Source: Campylobacteraceae bacterium UBA1877 (GTDB taxonomy: Bacteria; Campylobacterota; Campylobacteria; Campylobacterales; Campylobacteraceae). Taken from it: a DNA stretch of 8,349 nucleotides. Under the pieces are notes generated by a model. The model was not told the origin of the DNA. It searched no databases and saw only the letters and a list, made by a program, of their open reading frames with translations. Shown here piece after piece: positions 1-7,570 of the stretch (its first letter is position 1; every line of letters begins with the position of its first letter). The position numbers and the translations under genes are program-made. Where the stretch lies: assembly GCA_002352945.1 (NCBI GenBank), contig DDHL01000104.1, positions 36,867-45,215 of the forward strand. The letters are read 5' to 3'.

Positions 1-1023
1 AATGAAATGGCTGCTATTATTAGTGAGCTTCATGAGTTTGTTCAAGACAGAGCCATCTTGTCAGTGCACTGCCATAACGATTTAGGTCTAGCGGTGGCTA
101 ACTCACTTGCTTGTATTGAAAGTGGAGCGCGCCAGATTGAATGTACCATTAACGGTTTGGGTGAAAGAGCTGGAAATGCGGCTTTAGAAGAGATTGTTAT
201 GGCAATTAGAACACGCCAAGATGTATTTGCTCCAATAAGCACAAGAATCAATTGCAAAGAGATTTATCCAACAAGCCGCTTAGTGGCATCAATTACTGGA
301 ATTGAGCCGCAGCCAAATAAGGCAATTGTGGGTAAAAATGCCTTTGCTCATGAGAGTGGAATCCACCAAGATGGAGTGTTAAAACATCAAGAAACTTATG
401 AAATTATCAATGCAAAAGATATTGGGCTTGATAAAAACTCCATTGTTTTAGGTAAGCACTCCGGACGCCACGCATTTAAAGACAAGCTTGCAAGTTTAGG
501 CTACACTCTAAGTGATACAGAGTTAAATGAAGCATTTAGTAGATTTAAAATTTTGTGTGATAAAAAGAAAGAGATTTTTGATGATGATATCCGCGCACTT
601 GTGGCAGAAGAGATTACCAAAATCCCTGAAATTTTTGAACTTGTAACCTTGCAGCTTAGTGATTGCAACCCAGGCGGTGTTCCAAGTGCAGCTGTAACTA
701 TCCGCTATGATGGAAAAGAGGTTACTGATGCAGCCATTGGAAATGGAACTATGGATGCGGTTTTTAAAGTTATCGATAGGGTTTGCGGTGTCAATGGGGA
801 GTTAAAAGATTATCAAGTTGATGCTGTAACAAAGGGAAAAGATGCTCTAGCTAGAGTTGTCGTAAAGGTTGCTTTTGATGAGAATAAGCCAGCCGTTATG
901 GGTCATGGCTTAAATGTAGATACGATGCTCGCAACTGCCAAAGCTTACATTGGTGCACTAAATAGCTATATGTCAATCAAAGAGGGGCTGCGTATGCGAG
1001 GCCTAGAAAAGAAAGGAATCTAA
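1..1023 (+). CDS. leuA: 2-isopropylmalate synthase, C-terminal part (5' end outside window)
   Basis: LeuA condenses acetyl-CoA with 2-oxoisovalerate to give 2-isopropylmalate, the first committed step of leucine synthesis, in the cytoplasm. The frame is open from base 1, so 340 residues are visible; family members are usually about 510-520, so roughly the first third of the catalytic barrel is missing. Visible landmarks are the metal-binding HCHND motif (about residues 23-27), followed by [10 protein letters not shown] (about 51-60). The catalytic-linker signature [12 protein letters not shown] comes next (about 114-125), then LGKHSGRHA. The C-terminal domain, from about residue 210 with the NPGG segment, matches the LeuA regulatory dimer domain, which in characterised LeuA enzymes binds leucine for feedback inhibition. 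It is intact, so I infer a leucine-regulated enzyme rather than a homocitrate or citramalate synthase lacking that domain, although substrate cannot be proven. It ends in TAA overlapping the stop of the convergent pflB. Confidence 0.95.
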   Translation, partial: NEMAAIISELHEFVQDRAILSVHCHNDLGLAVANSLACIESGARQIECTINGLGERAGNAALEEIVMAIRTRQDVFAPISTRINCKEIYPTSRLVASITGIEPQPNKAIVGKNAFAHESGIHQDGVLKHQETYEIINAKDIGLDKNSIVLGKHSGRHAFKDKLASLGYTLSDTELNEAFSRFKILCDKKKEIFDDDIRALVAEEITKIPEIFELVTLQLSDCNPGGVPSAAVTIRYDGKEVTDAAIGNGTMDAVFKVIDRVCGVNGELKDYQVDAVTKGKDALARVVVKVAFDENKPAVMGHGLNVDTMLATAKAYIGALNSYMSIKEGLRMRGLEKKGI

Positions 1024-3371
1024 TTTTTTATCTTAAAACTAAAGTATTTTGAAATAAAGCCGCTATCTCCAATTTGTTTAAATTGGATAGTGGCTCCCTC
1101 ATAATTTTTTACTTCCAAATAGAGTAATCCAAGAGCATAGCGGCTCTCAATATTGTTACCATCGATTAGTTTTGAAAGTTCAAGCAGCGCAATGGCATTT
1201 TCTGGATGGTGCGCACCTATGGATGCAACTGCGCCTAAAAAGATTGTGCGGCTATCTTGCATCTCATGTTCATCAATAAGCTGGTTATAAAGAGTGTAGG
1301 CTTGTTCAAAATGGTTTGTATAAAGGCTAATATAGGCTAACGTTGCCATAAGTTCGGGAAGATTTTTATTCTCAACTGAAACTTTTTTAATGAGATTTTC
1401 TCTTTCATGGTGCAAAAGCCCTCCAATTTGCAAAAGCTTTATATACTGCTCTTTGACAACTTTTGGACCATAATAAAATGCATTCATATCCACATCTAAT
1501 TTTCGAAACTCAATTTGGATTGCCTTAGCATACGTTTTTATATCATTTTCGCCATAAGTGGCATGGAAGCCTAAAATATTAGCCACTAAATCTCTTTTTA
1601 ATTTTGCTTGCAAGGCTTGAGCATTTTTTATATAAGCATTGTGGGAGTTGCTAAGGCGTGCGATTATGGTATCAAATATAAGATGAAGTGGAGTTGGCTC
1701 TTTTTTAGTCTCCATCCATCTGACTGCTGAGACAATATTATTTTCTACTAAATGAATTAAAGCCATATATAAATTGTTTTTATCAAGCAGCTCATCACTC
1801 TCAAGAGTCTCTTTAATATCTTTAATAAACCTATCCATCTTTTTATGGATCAAGTCACCGCTCATAAGAGCAAAAATCCCACTTAAATAGTTTCGAGGAT
1901 TGAGTCTGTATCCTGTTGTAAAGTGTTTGTTAGCAAGTGTATAGTTGCCAAGTTGCGCATAAGTTAAAGCTAGGTTATAGTGCAATACTGAGTGTTGTGG
2001 ATAGGTTTTTACCCCCTCTAAAAAGAGTTTATTGGCTTTTGATACATCATGGGTAAGAGCAGCTTTAATTCCTTCTGAAATTATGGCATTTACTCTAGAC
2101 ATGGCCGAGCTAGCACGCAGCGTATCGATTCCTTTAGCGGGAGATTCATGATCAACACTAATGCTTCCTTTGCGGATTATATCGATATTTTGTTGGGCGT
2201 TAAAAACTTGGTATGGGGCAAAATAAAACAGCAAGTCATATCTTTTTTCTTTATCAAAAAAGTTCCCCTCTTTAAAATCTTTTTGAGCTTGAGCTATATC
2301 AAAAAGCGAGGGTTTTAGGCTCACTTCCAAAGAGTATCGGCTCTTAGCAGTTTGGGGGTATTTTTCTACAGCCTCATTTAGTAAATCTGAGCTTGTTTGC
2401 AAATTTCCAGTTTTAGCTTCAACAAGAGCAAGCGCCAATAAAGCACGCTCTTCAAGCTCTCCAAACTCTCTTGCTTTTGTAAGTTGTTTTTTAGCTAGGT
2501 CATATTCGGCAATTCTAGCATAAAGCAATCCTGCACTAAGTGGATTGAGTGGACTTTTGTAGTGGTTTAACTTATCAATAGCTTGATGGTTTGCATCCAA
2601 ATAAGCAAGTATTTTAGAAGCTAAATATGACTGTCTTTGTTCATAGTGCTTGCTGCTAGGATGAGAAAGCGCAGATAAAGATTCGATATATTGATTGTTG
2701 TAAAAATGAATAAGACCAACATAGTATGAATACAAAGGAGAGTTGCTCTCTTCTGGCAAATATGCTTCTGCCAAATCAAGATAGTACTTAAAAAGAGGTT
2801 TATTATCTAACTCTAATGCACAAACAGCTGCATTTATAGCACTAACTGTGCGATTTTCTTGATTTGCAATAGCATTTTTAAATGAACTTAATGCTGCTTC
2901 GTAATTTTGCTCTTTCATTTGGGCAACACCCATATTATATTGGGATAAAGCTTCATTAAAAAGCGCGATATCTTCATATATTTTTAATGCTTCAAGCTTG
3001 TTTCCTTGCTCATATAAAAGGTTTGCTTTTTGGAGCATCGAATCAAGTTTTGATGGCTCAAAAGGAGTTTGGGGTGTTTTTTGTTGAAGTTTTTTAGCTA
3101 ACTCTTCTGTATCAATTGGAATTGGTTCTGGATCATCTTCTGAGAGATTTGCAATCCAAAAACCACCGCCAATAAGCAAAAATAAAATAACAGCAATCAA
3201 AGATCCAATGATAATAAATCGTCGCTTTTTTTTAGGATCAATGAATTTTTTTGCAGTGGTTTGTTCTTGATCTGATTCATTGCTAGAAGACTCATCATCT
3301 AAGATATTTATAATTTCATTTGAGTCACTAGAATCATCATCTTCAAGGATTACAATCTCTTCTTCAGCCAT
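1020..3371 (-). CDS. pflB: PflB-like flagellar motor scaffold protein (single-pass membrane TPR protein)
   Basis: This 783-residue protein has an acidic N-terminal tail (residues 1-40, 15 Asp/Glu and no Lys/Arg), a basic patch (42-51, [11 protein letters not shown] region) and one hydrophobic helix (about 52-75). A long helical region with TPR-like repeats follows. By the positive-inside rule the tail is cytoplasmic and the TPR part periplasmic. The clearest TPR-like units are near 113-170, 213-238, 307-340, 428-494, 671-702, 706-735 and 742-767. Size, topology and position directly after serS match C. jejuni PflB (Cj0390, from memory), which with PflA builds the periplasmic disk that recruits and positions a wide ring of MotAB stators. 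Loss of that protein leaves flagella assembled but paralysed. The name rests on architecture and synteny, not an alignment; another TPR protein is possible. The ATG adjoins the serS stop. A weak AAAGG site lies 11 bases upstream, inside serS, so translational coupling is likely. Confidence 0.8.
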   Translation of the reverse strand: MAEEEIVILEDDDSSDSNEIINILDDESSSNESDQEQTTAKKFIDPKKKRRFIIIGSLIAVILFLLIGGGFWIANLSEDDPEPIPIDTEELAKKLQQKTPQTPFEPSKLDSMLQKANLLYEQGNKLEALKIYEDIALFNEALSQYNMGVAQMKEQNYEAALSSFKNAIANQENRTVSAINAAVCALELDNKPLFKYYLDLAEAYLPEESNSPLYSYYVGLIHFYNNQYIESLSALSHPSSKHYEQRQSYLASKILAYLDANHQAIDKLNHYKSPLNPLSAGLLYARIAEYDLAKKQLTKAREFGELEERALLALALVEAKTGNLQTSSDLLNEAVEKYPQTAKSRYSLEVSLKPSLFDIAQAQKDFKEGNFFDKEKRYDLLFYFAPYQVFNAQQNIDIIRKGSISVDHESPAKGIDTLRASSAMSRVNAIISEGIKAALTHDVSKANKLFLEGVKTYPQHSVLHYNLALTYAQLGNYTLANKHFTTGYRLNPRNYLSGIFALMSGDLIHKKMDRFIKDIKETLESDELLDKNNLYMALIHLVENNIVSAVRWMETKKEPTPLHLIFDTIIARLSNSHNAYIKNAQALQAKLKRDLVANILGFHATYGENDIKTYAKAIQIEFRKLDVDMNAFYYGPKVVKEQYIKLLQIGGLLHHERENLIKKVSVENKNLPELMATLAYISLYTNHFEQAYTLYNQLIDEHEMQDSRTIFLGAVASIGAHHPENAIALLELSKLIDGNNIESRYALGLLYLEVKNYEGATIQFKQIGDSGFISKYFSFKIKN
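1059..1094 (-). terminator. Possible terminator-like hairpin within the pflB 3' coding end
   Basis: Arms 1059-1075 and 1080-1094 pair over 15 base pairs, with one 2-base bulge, one G-T pair and a GTTT loop. On the - strand the hairpin starts GCCACTATCC, closes with GCGGC and is followed by TTTATTTC, resembling an intrinsic terminator. It lies 36 bases before the pflB stop codon, so full use would produce mRNA lacking a stop. On the + strand the nearest T-run (1105-1110) is about 10 bases beyond the stem, too far for a classic leuA terminator. It may instead be an RNA-stabilising 3' structure or chance. Confidence 0.3.
3144..3218 (-). other. Predicted transmembrane helix of the PflB-like protein
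   Basis: Residues about 52-76 form an uninterrupted hydrophobic stretch of Ile, Leu, Val, Phe and Gly. A cluster of six Lys/Arg within residues 42-51 precedes it, and the acidic residues SEDD follow. No signal-peptidase site is evident and the segment lies 50 residues in, so it is best read as a permanent signal anchor oriented N-in/C-out. It is the only convincing membrane segment in the protein. Confidence 0.85.
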
Positions 3372-4616
3372 TTACATGTACGCCTTTAAAACATCTGGAA
3401 TGGTAATGGTTCCATCTTCATTTTGGTAATTTTCCATAATCGCAATCAAGGTTCTTCCAACAGCTAGTGAAGATCCATTTAGAGTATGTACCAGCCTATT
3501 TTTTTTGCCATCTTTAAAGCGTATCTTTGCCCGTCTTGCTTGAAAATCGCGAGTATTTGAAATGGAGCTGATTTCGCGGTAGCGGTTTTGGCCTGGAAAC
3601 CAAACTTCTAAATCTATTGTTTTAGCCGCACTAAAGCCCAAATCTCCGCCGCATAAAAGAACATGTTGGTGTGCAAGCCCAAGAGAAGTTAAAAGATCTG
3701 ATGCACACGCAACCATCTTTTCAAACATTGCATCACTCTCATCTGGATGGGTAATTGCAACAAGCTCTACCTTGTCAAATTGATGCTGGCGAATCATGCC
3801 TCGCGTATCTCTTCCTGCACTGCCTGCCTCTTTTCTAAAACAAGCGGTTGCCGATGTGTAGCAAAGTGGTAGTGATTCGGGGTTTAAAATCTCATCTTGA
3901 TAAAGGTTGGTAACTGGAACTTCAGCGGTTGGAATGAGAAAAAGGTCCTCTCCTTCAATTTTAAAGAGATCATCTTCAAATTTTGGCAACTGCCCAGTGC
4001 CTGTTAGAGTAGCACGATTTACAATGTATGGAACGCAAACCTCTTCAAAACCACGTTTTTTGTTAAAATCCAACATATAATTTATCAAAGCTCTAGAGAG
4101 CCTTGCAGCCTCACCCTTTAGAACACTAAAGCGGCTTTTTGAGAGTTTTACTCCTCTAGTAAAATCGATCCAATTTTGTTCACTATCGATATCCCAATGC
4201 TCTTTTGGTGTAAAGTTAAACTTTGGTTTTTGTCCAACTCTTTTTAAAACAACATTATCATTCTCATCTTTGCCCTCAGGAACATCTTCATCGGGTAGAT
4301 TTGGAATACTAAAAGCTAGCTCATTAAGAGATTCTTCAAGACTTCTTACACTCTCTTGTAAAGTGGCAATTTGAGCTTTGTTGTTTGTTAGTTCCTCTTT
4401 TAGCTTGCTAATATCCAAGCCATTTCTAGCGGCAATCCCAAGCTCTTTGCTTTTTGCGTTTTGGTTAGCTTGTAAAGCCTCAAGCTCTTGGCGCTTTGAT
4501 TTTAGCTTTAATGAAGTCTCTCTTAGTCGGGCTAAAAGCGCTTCATCTACATGCTTTTTTTCTAAAGCTTTTTGGACATATTCAAAATCGTTTTGCAACT
4601 GTTTTAAATCTAACAT
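3372..4616 (-). CDS. serS: Seryl-tRNA synthetase
   Basis: SerS charges tRNA-Ser (and tRNA-Sec where present) with serine in the cytoplasm. The 414-residue length is normal. Residues about 1-105 form the N-terminal helical arm, a Lys/Glu-rich antiparallel coiled coil that grips the long variable arm of tRNA-Ser. The class II catalytic core follows: [14 protein letters not shown] (205-218), the serine-binding TAE (230-232), motif 2 [14 protein letters not shown] (260-273) with downstream HQFDKVE, and motif 3 [17 protein letters not shown] (380-396) with the conserved Arg388. No key residue is missing. The ATG is fixed by an AGGAG site five bases upstream that overlaps the trpS stop codon, with an 8-base gap between the two genes. 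The gene is the middle member of trpS-serS-pflB, and its TAA is immediately followed in frame by the pflB ATG. Confidence 0.98.
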   Translation of the reverse strand: MLDLKQLQNDFEYVQKALEKKHVDEALLARLRETSLKLKSKRQELEALQANQNAKSKELGIAARNGLDISKLKEELTNNKAQIATLQESVRSLEESLNELAFSIPNLPDEDVPEGKDENDNVVLKRVGQKPKFNFTPKEHWDIDSEQNWIDFTRGVKLSKSRFSVLKGEAARLSRALINYMLDFNKKRGFEEVCVPYIVNRATLTGTGQLPKFEDDLFKIEGEDLFLIPTAEVPVTNLYQDEILNPESLPLCYTSATACFRKEAGSAGRDTRGMIRQHQFDKVELVAITHPDESDAMFEKMVACASDLLTSLGLAHQHVLLCGGDLGFSAAKTIDLEVWFPGQNRYREISSISNTRDFQARRAKIRFKDGKKNRLVHTLNGSSLAVGRTLIAIMENYQNEDGTITIPDVLKAYM

Positions 4617-4621
4617 CGATT

Positions 4622-4626
4622 CTCCT
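4622..4626 (-). promoter_or_regulatory. serS ribosome binding site overlapping the trpS stop
   Basis: On the - strand AGGAG lies five bases before the serS ATG. Its first two bases are the last two of the trpS TAG stop. Ribosomes ending trpS therefore finish on top of the serS initiation site, which supports this start and suggests translational coupling of the two synthetases. Confidence 0.8.
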
Positions 4627-5590
4627 AGGCGTAGATACCAACCGTTTTACGGATAGTTTCCATGTTTTCTTGAGCTATTGCTCTAGCTTTGTTAGCTCCT
4701 TGTTTTAAAATATCTTTAACCTCGTCAATATGGCTTTGGTAGTAGGCGCGTCGTTCTCGATGAGGTGCAAAATAGTCCCAAATTAACTCTTTTAAATACA
4801 TTTTAAAGTGTCCATACCCTTCACCACCACGTTTGTAGCGCTGGATTAAATCCTCTTGAGCCGCTTCATCTAAAAAGAGTTTTGCTAAAGCAAAAACGTT
4901 ACATGTAAAAGGATCTTTTGGATCTTCAAGAGGCGTTGAGTCTGTAACAATGGCAGAACAGCGCTTTTTTAACTCTTTTTCAGTACAAAAGATATTGATA
5001 GTATTGCCATAGCTTTTGCTCATTTTTGCTCCATCTAAACCTGGCACAGTAGCGACGTTTTCATCAATTTTAAACTCTGGAAGAGTAAAAATCTCTCCAT
5101 GCTCGTTGTTAAACTTTGTTGCGATATCTCGCGTGATTTCTACATGTTGAATTTGATCTTTTCCAACAGGTATGCGCTGTGCATTATAAAGCAATATATC
5201 AGCTGCCATGAGTACAGGATATGAAAAGAGGGCGTGGTTTGCACCAAGGCCTTTTGCAACTTTATCTTTATAGCTGTGGGCCCGCTCTAGTAAACCCATT
5301 GGGGTGTAGCTTGAGAGAATCCAATAAAGTTCTAAAACCTCTTTAACGTCTGATTGCACCCAAAAAGTACACTTATTTGGATCCACTCCTAAAGCAAGGA
5401 GTGTAATGGCTGCATCAATAGTGTTTTCTCTTAACGCTTTTGCATCTTTTAGGGAAGTTAGGGCGTGATAGTTGGGAATAAATAAAAATAGATCATCGCT
5501 ATCTTGCAGCTCAATCATCTGCTTAATCGCGCCAAAATAGTTGCCAATATGTAAGGCTCCTGAAGGTTGAATTCCAGTGAGTGTACGCAT
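4625..5590 (-). CDS. trpS: Tryptophanyl-tRNA synthetase
   Basis: TrpS is a class I aminoacyl-tRNA synthetase that activates tryptophan with ATP and transfers it to tRNA-Trp. At 321 residues it has the compact bacterial length. The N-terminal [16 protein letters not shown] segment (6-21) contains the HIGH-type signature as HIGN (14-17). The KMSKS loop is present as AKMSKSYGN (188-196). Between them lie [13 protein letters not shown] and the [10 protein letters not shown] segment (142-151), both typical of bacterial TrpS. The start follows a GAGGA site at six bases' spacing, and a TATAAT box lies 34 bases further upstream, so trpS is probably the first gene of its own transcript with serS and pflB. 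The 94-base gap to aroK is the only real intergenic space in the window. No TRAP-type, T-box or leader-peptide attenuator is visible in the short leader. Confidence 0.98.
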   Translation of the reverse strand: MRTLTGIQPSGALHIGNYFGAIKQMIELQDSDDLFLFIPNYHALTSLKDAKALRENTIDAAITLLALGVDPNKCTFWVQSDVKEVLELYWILSSYTPMGLLERAHSYKDKVAKGLGANHALFSYPVLMAADILLYNAQRIPVGKDQIQHVEITRDIATKFNNEHGEIFTLPEFKIDENVATVPGLDGAKMSKSYGNTINIFCTEKELKKRCSAIVTDSTPLEDPKDPFTCNVFALAKLFLDEAAQEDLIQRYKRGGEGYGHFKMYLKELIWDYFAPHRERRAYYQSHIDEVKDILKQGANKARAIAQENMETIRKTVGIYA

Positions 5591-5596
5591 GTAAAA

Positions 5597-5601
5597 TCCT
5601 C
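5597..5601 (-). promoter_or_regulatory. trpS ribosome binding site
   Basis: On the - strand GAGGA stands six bases (TTTTAC) before the trpS ATG. It is one of the best-placed Shine-Dalgarno sites in the window, and it decides the start, since no earlier in-frame start has such a site. Confidence 0.8.
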
Positions 5602-5624
5602 GTTATAATTCCAAAATTAGGCAG

Positions 5625-5630
5625 ATTATA
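5625..5630 (-). promoter_or_regulatory. Probable housekeeping sigma promoter, -10 box, for trpS-serS-pflB
   Basis: The - strand reads TTTGGCTATAATCTG, a perfect TATAAT hexamer. Transcription would start near 5618, leaving a leader of about 27 bases before the trpS ATG. No TTGACA-like -35 sits at 16-18 bases' spacing; the positions where it should lie read ACCCAT. That fits the known behaviour of Campylobacterota sigma-70 promoters, which rely on the -10 box and AT-rich upstream DNA rather than a conserved -35. It lies in the only sizeable gap between the - strand genes. No sigma-28 or sigma-54 flagellar promoter pattern is evident here. Confidence 0.6.
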
Positions 5631-5684
5631 GCCAAAGAAAGATTTAAATGGGTTAAATAGGGCTTTTGGAATGGTTTTTTGGCT

Positions 5685-6194
5685 TTATATTTTGACTTTT
5701 TTCTCCATAGCTTTTACAATCTCTTTGATGCTTTTTCCCTCCACATTTAGAATAATATCAGCCTTTTTCTCATAAAGAGGTGCTCTTTTCTCATACAAAG
5801 CCTTTGCTTTTTCAATCTCTTGAAAAAGAGGGCGTTTTTTTAGTTTTCTATCGGCATTTTCAGAGCTTAGCAAGCGCTGGAGAATTCCATCAAAGCTTGA
5901 TCTTAGATAGACAATGGTGCCAATTTTGTGCAAGCCTTCAACCATGAAAAAACCACCGCCGGTGGAAATGAGAGTGTTTCTTACATTATTTGCAAGCCAA
6001 GTGGCAGTTTTTGCTTCAAGTTCTCGAAAATAGGCTTCACCATCTTCTTTAAAAATCTTTTTAATTTTGCGGTTTTCAAGGCTTTCAATTAAATCATCTG
6101 TATCGATTGCATACATTTTATTTTTTTTGCAAAATGCCCTTGCGATTGTTCCTTTGCCAACACCCATAAAACCGATTAAAACGATATTATTCAT
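5685..6194 (-). CDS. aroK: Shikimate kinase
   Basis: AroK phosphorylates shikimate at the 3-hydroxyl with ATP, the fifth step of the chorismate pathway, in the cytoplasm. The 169-residue length is normal. The Walker A loop is GFMGVGKGT (8-16). DTDD (31-34) supplies the shikimate/Mg acidic residues, Arg57 in YFREL and the Gly triplet STGGG (77-81) bind shikimate, KKRPLF (119-124) carries the lid Arg121, and Arg137 sits in EKRAPLYE. One oddity is that the residue after the Walker Lys is Gly rather than the usual Ser/Thr. That gives GKGT, as in adenylate kinases, but the other shikimate-binding residues support the AroK assignment. The ATG overlaps the der TGA (ATGA), and a GAGGA site six bases upstream lies inside the acidic tail codons of der, so the two are translationally coupled. 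Confidence 0.95.
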   Translation of the reverse strand: MNNIVLIGFMGVGKGTIARAFCKKNKMYAIDTDDLIESLENRKIKKIFKEDGEAYFRELEAKTATWLANNVRNTLISTGGGFFMVEGLHKIGTIVYLRSSFDGILQRLLSSENADRKLKKRPLFQEIEKAKALYEKRAPLYEKKADIILNVEGKSIKEIVKAMEKKVKI

Positions 6195-7570
6195 GATTCT
6201 TCCTCTTCACTTTCACCCCTTTTTCGAGGAATGAGGATAACTGGAGTTCCCTCAAGACTAAAAGCTTCTCGCAACTGATTAATAAGGTAGCGTTTATAGC
6301 TAAAATGCAAAGCCTTGGGTCTATTCATTGCCAATGCAATGCGCGGTGGGCAGGTGTCAAACTGGGTTGCAAAATATATTTTAACAAGTTTTCCTCTATC
6401 GCTTGGGATTGGATGACGGATAGTAGTCTCTTTCAAAAGAGCGTTGAGTTTGGATGTACTAATCCGCCTTGAGTAATTCTCATATACTTCTAAAATTTTA
6501 TCTAATATTTTTGGAACTCTCTTTTTTGAAAGAGCAGAAACAGTAATTATGGGTGCATATGAGAGAAATTTAAATCTATCTCTAACTTCCTCAATGCTAT
6601 TTTTAAAATCTTTGTGGGCTTTGTCCCACTTATTTAAAACAATAATGCATCCTAATTCAAACTTTTCAACCATCCCCGCAATTCTTTCATCAAGCTCCCT
6701 AAAAGGCTCAGATGCATCAAGTACTAAAAGAGCAATATCGGTACGTTCTAAAACCGATTTGGTTCGATTGAGCGCATATCGCTCAATTCCTTCTATTTTG
6801 CCTCGGCGTCTTAATCCGGCTGTATCTACAAATTGTAAAGATTTTTGTTTATAAACCATACCTTCATCAACTGGATCAATCGTTGTGCCTGCAATATCGC
6901 TAACAACTGCTCTATCTTCCCCAACTAGGGCATTTAAAAGAGAGCTTTTGCCAACATTTACCCGTCCAATAATACCCACGTTTATAGTTGGATCTTCTTG
7001 CTCTTTAATCTCTTCTTCACTCTCTTGGATAAAATCTTCTAAAAAGTCATCTTCATCCTCTTTAAGATCTAGCTCCTTTTTGGGCTCTGGCAAATATTGA
7101 AGCAACCACTGCTTTAGGGCAACGGTTCCGCGATTGTGAGAGACCGAAATTGGCAAGAGCACCTCTGCGCCAAAACTTCCAAACTCCCATGCTCTTTCTG
7201 TCTCTTTGTCATTATCAATTTTGTTAACCACTAGGGCTATTGGCTTTTTAAGCTTTGCTAAAGAGTGAAAAAGTTTTTTATCCTCTTCGTCTGGATACAT
7301 TTTTCCATCTACTAGGTAGAGAATAATATCAGCTTTTTGGGCACTTTGGAGAGATTTTGATTTTACTTGCTCAAACAGTAGATTGCTCTCGTCAAGTCCG
7401 CCGGTATCGATAATTTTGCATTCACGATTGTCAATATCGATGATTCGAGATTGCACATCACGAGTTGTGCCGCTTACATCGGAAGTAATTGCGATTCTTT
7501 CACGGGCAAGGCGGTTAAAAAGAGAGCTTTTGCCAACATTGGGTTTACCTACAAGTGCGATAGTTATCAT
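6191..7570 (-). CDS. der: GTPase Der (EngA), 50S ribosome assembly factor
   Basis: Der is a double GTPase that acts in maturation of the large ribosomal subunit and is normally essential. The 459 residues show two tandem Era-like G domains. In the first, G1 is GKPNVGKS (8-15), G3 DTGG (55-58) and G4 NKID (116-119). In the second, G1 is GRVNVGKS (202-209), G3 DTAG (249-252) and G4 NKWD (313-316), with SAL near 345 as G5. A strongly acidic linker (about 163-195) joins them, as is common in Der. The C-terminal KH-like domain (about 365-450) includes SYKRYLINQLREAF. Arrays of two G domains plus KH are unique to Der, so the call is secure. The ATG overlaps the TGA of the upstream mscS-like gene (ATGA), with AAAGG ten bases upstream. 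The TGA in turn overlaps the aroK start. Confidence 0.98.
   Translation of the reverse strand: MITIALVGKPNVGKSSLFNRLARERIAITSDVSGTTRDVQSRIIDIDNRECKIIDTGGLDESNLLFEQVKSKSLQSAQKADIILYLVDGKMYPDEEDKKLFHSLAKLKKPIALVVNKIDNDKETERAWEFGSFGAEVLLPISVSHNRGTVALKQWLLQYLPEPKKELDLKEDEDDFLEDFIQESEEEIKEQEDPTINVGIIGRVNVGKSSLLNALVGEDRAVVSDIAGTTIDPVDEGMVYKQKSLQFVDTAGLRRRGKIEGIERYALNRTKSVLERTDIALLVLDASEPFRELDERIAGMVEKFELGCIIVLNKWDKAHKDFKNSIEEVRDRFKFLSYAPIITVSALSKKRVPKILDKILEVYENYSRRISTSKLNALLKETTIRHPIPSDRGKLVKIYFATQFDTCPPRIALAMNRPKALHFSYKRYLINQLREAFSLEGTPVILIPRKRGESEEEES
6201..6205 (-). promoter_or_regulatory. aroK ribosome binding site inside the der 3' end
   Basis: On the - strand GAGGA, six bases before the aroK ATG, is formed by codons of the Glu-rich der C-terminus. 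Together with the ATGA stop/start overlap it fixes the aroK start and points to coupled translation. Confidence 0.75.

Larger units (their letters stand above)
5591..5684. other. aroK-trpS intergenic region
   Basis: These 94 AT-rich bases separate the aroK stop from the trpS start and are the longest noncoding stretch seen. They hold the trpS Shine-Dalgarno site and the TATAAT box. I see no stem-loop followed by a T-run after aroK, so read-through from mscS-der-aroK into trpS is possible. The promoter would then add to, rather than replace, transcription from upstream. Confidence 0.6.

Noticed and set aside
1095..1110. T-run on the + strand beyond the 1059-1094 hairpin as a classic leuA terminator.
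   Set aside because: About ten bases separate the stem from the T-run, whereas intrinsic terminators need the T-run directly after the stem.
5384..5403. Perfect 7-bp inverted repeat with a six-base loop (CACTCCT ... AGGAGTG) inside trpS.
   Set aside because: It encodes ordinary residues in the middle of the gene and has no T-run on either strand. A repeat of this size is expected by chance.
5603..5608. Second TATAAT-like hexamer (TTATAA on the - strand) upstream of trpS.
   Set aside because: It nearly touches the Shine-Dalgarno site. A transcript from it would start at or after that site, so it is unlikely to be a useful promoter.
6549..6854. Open frames on the + strand opposite der, serS and the channel gene (for example here, and near 4378-4708 and 7383-7738).
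   Set aside because: They are antisense to genes with complete conserved motifs, show no family features or good ribosome binding sites, and have Ser/Leu-rich shadow-frame composition.
6984..7086. Strongly acidic stretch between the two G domains of Der, considered as a possible insertion.
   Set aside because: Acidic linkers of variable length between the G domains are common in Der, and the flanking motifs are intact.
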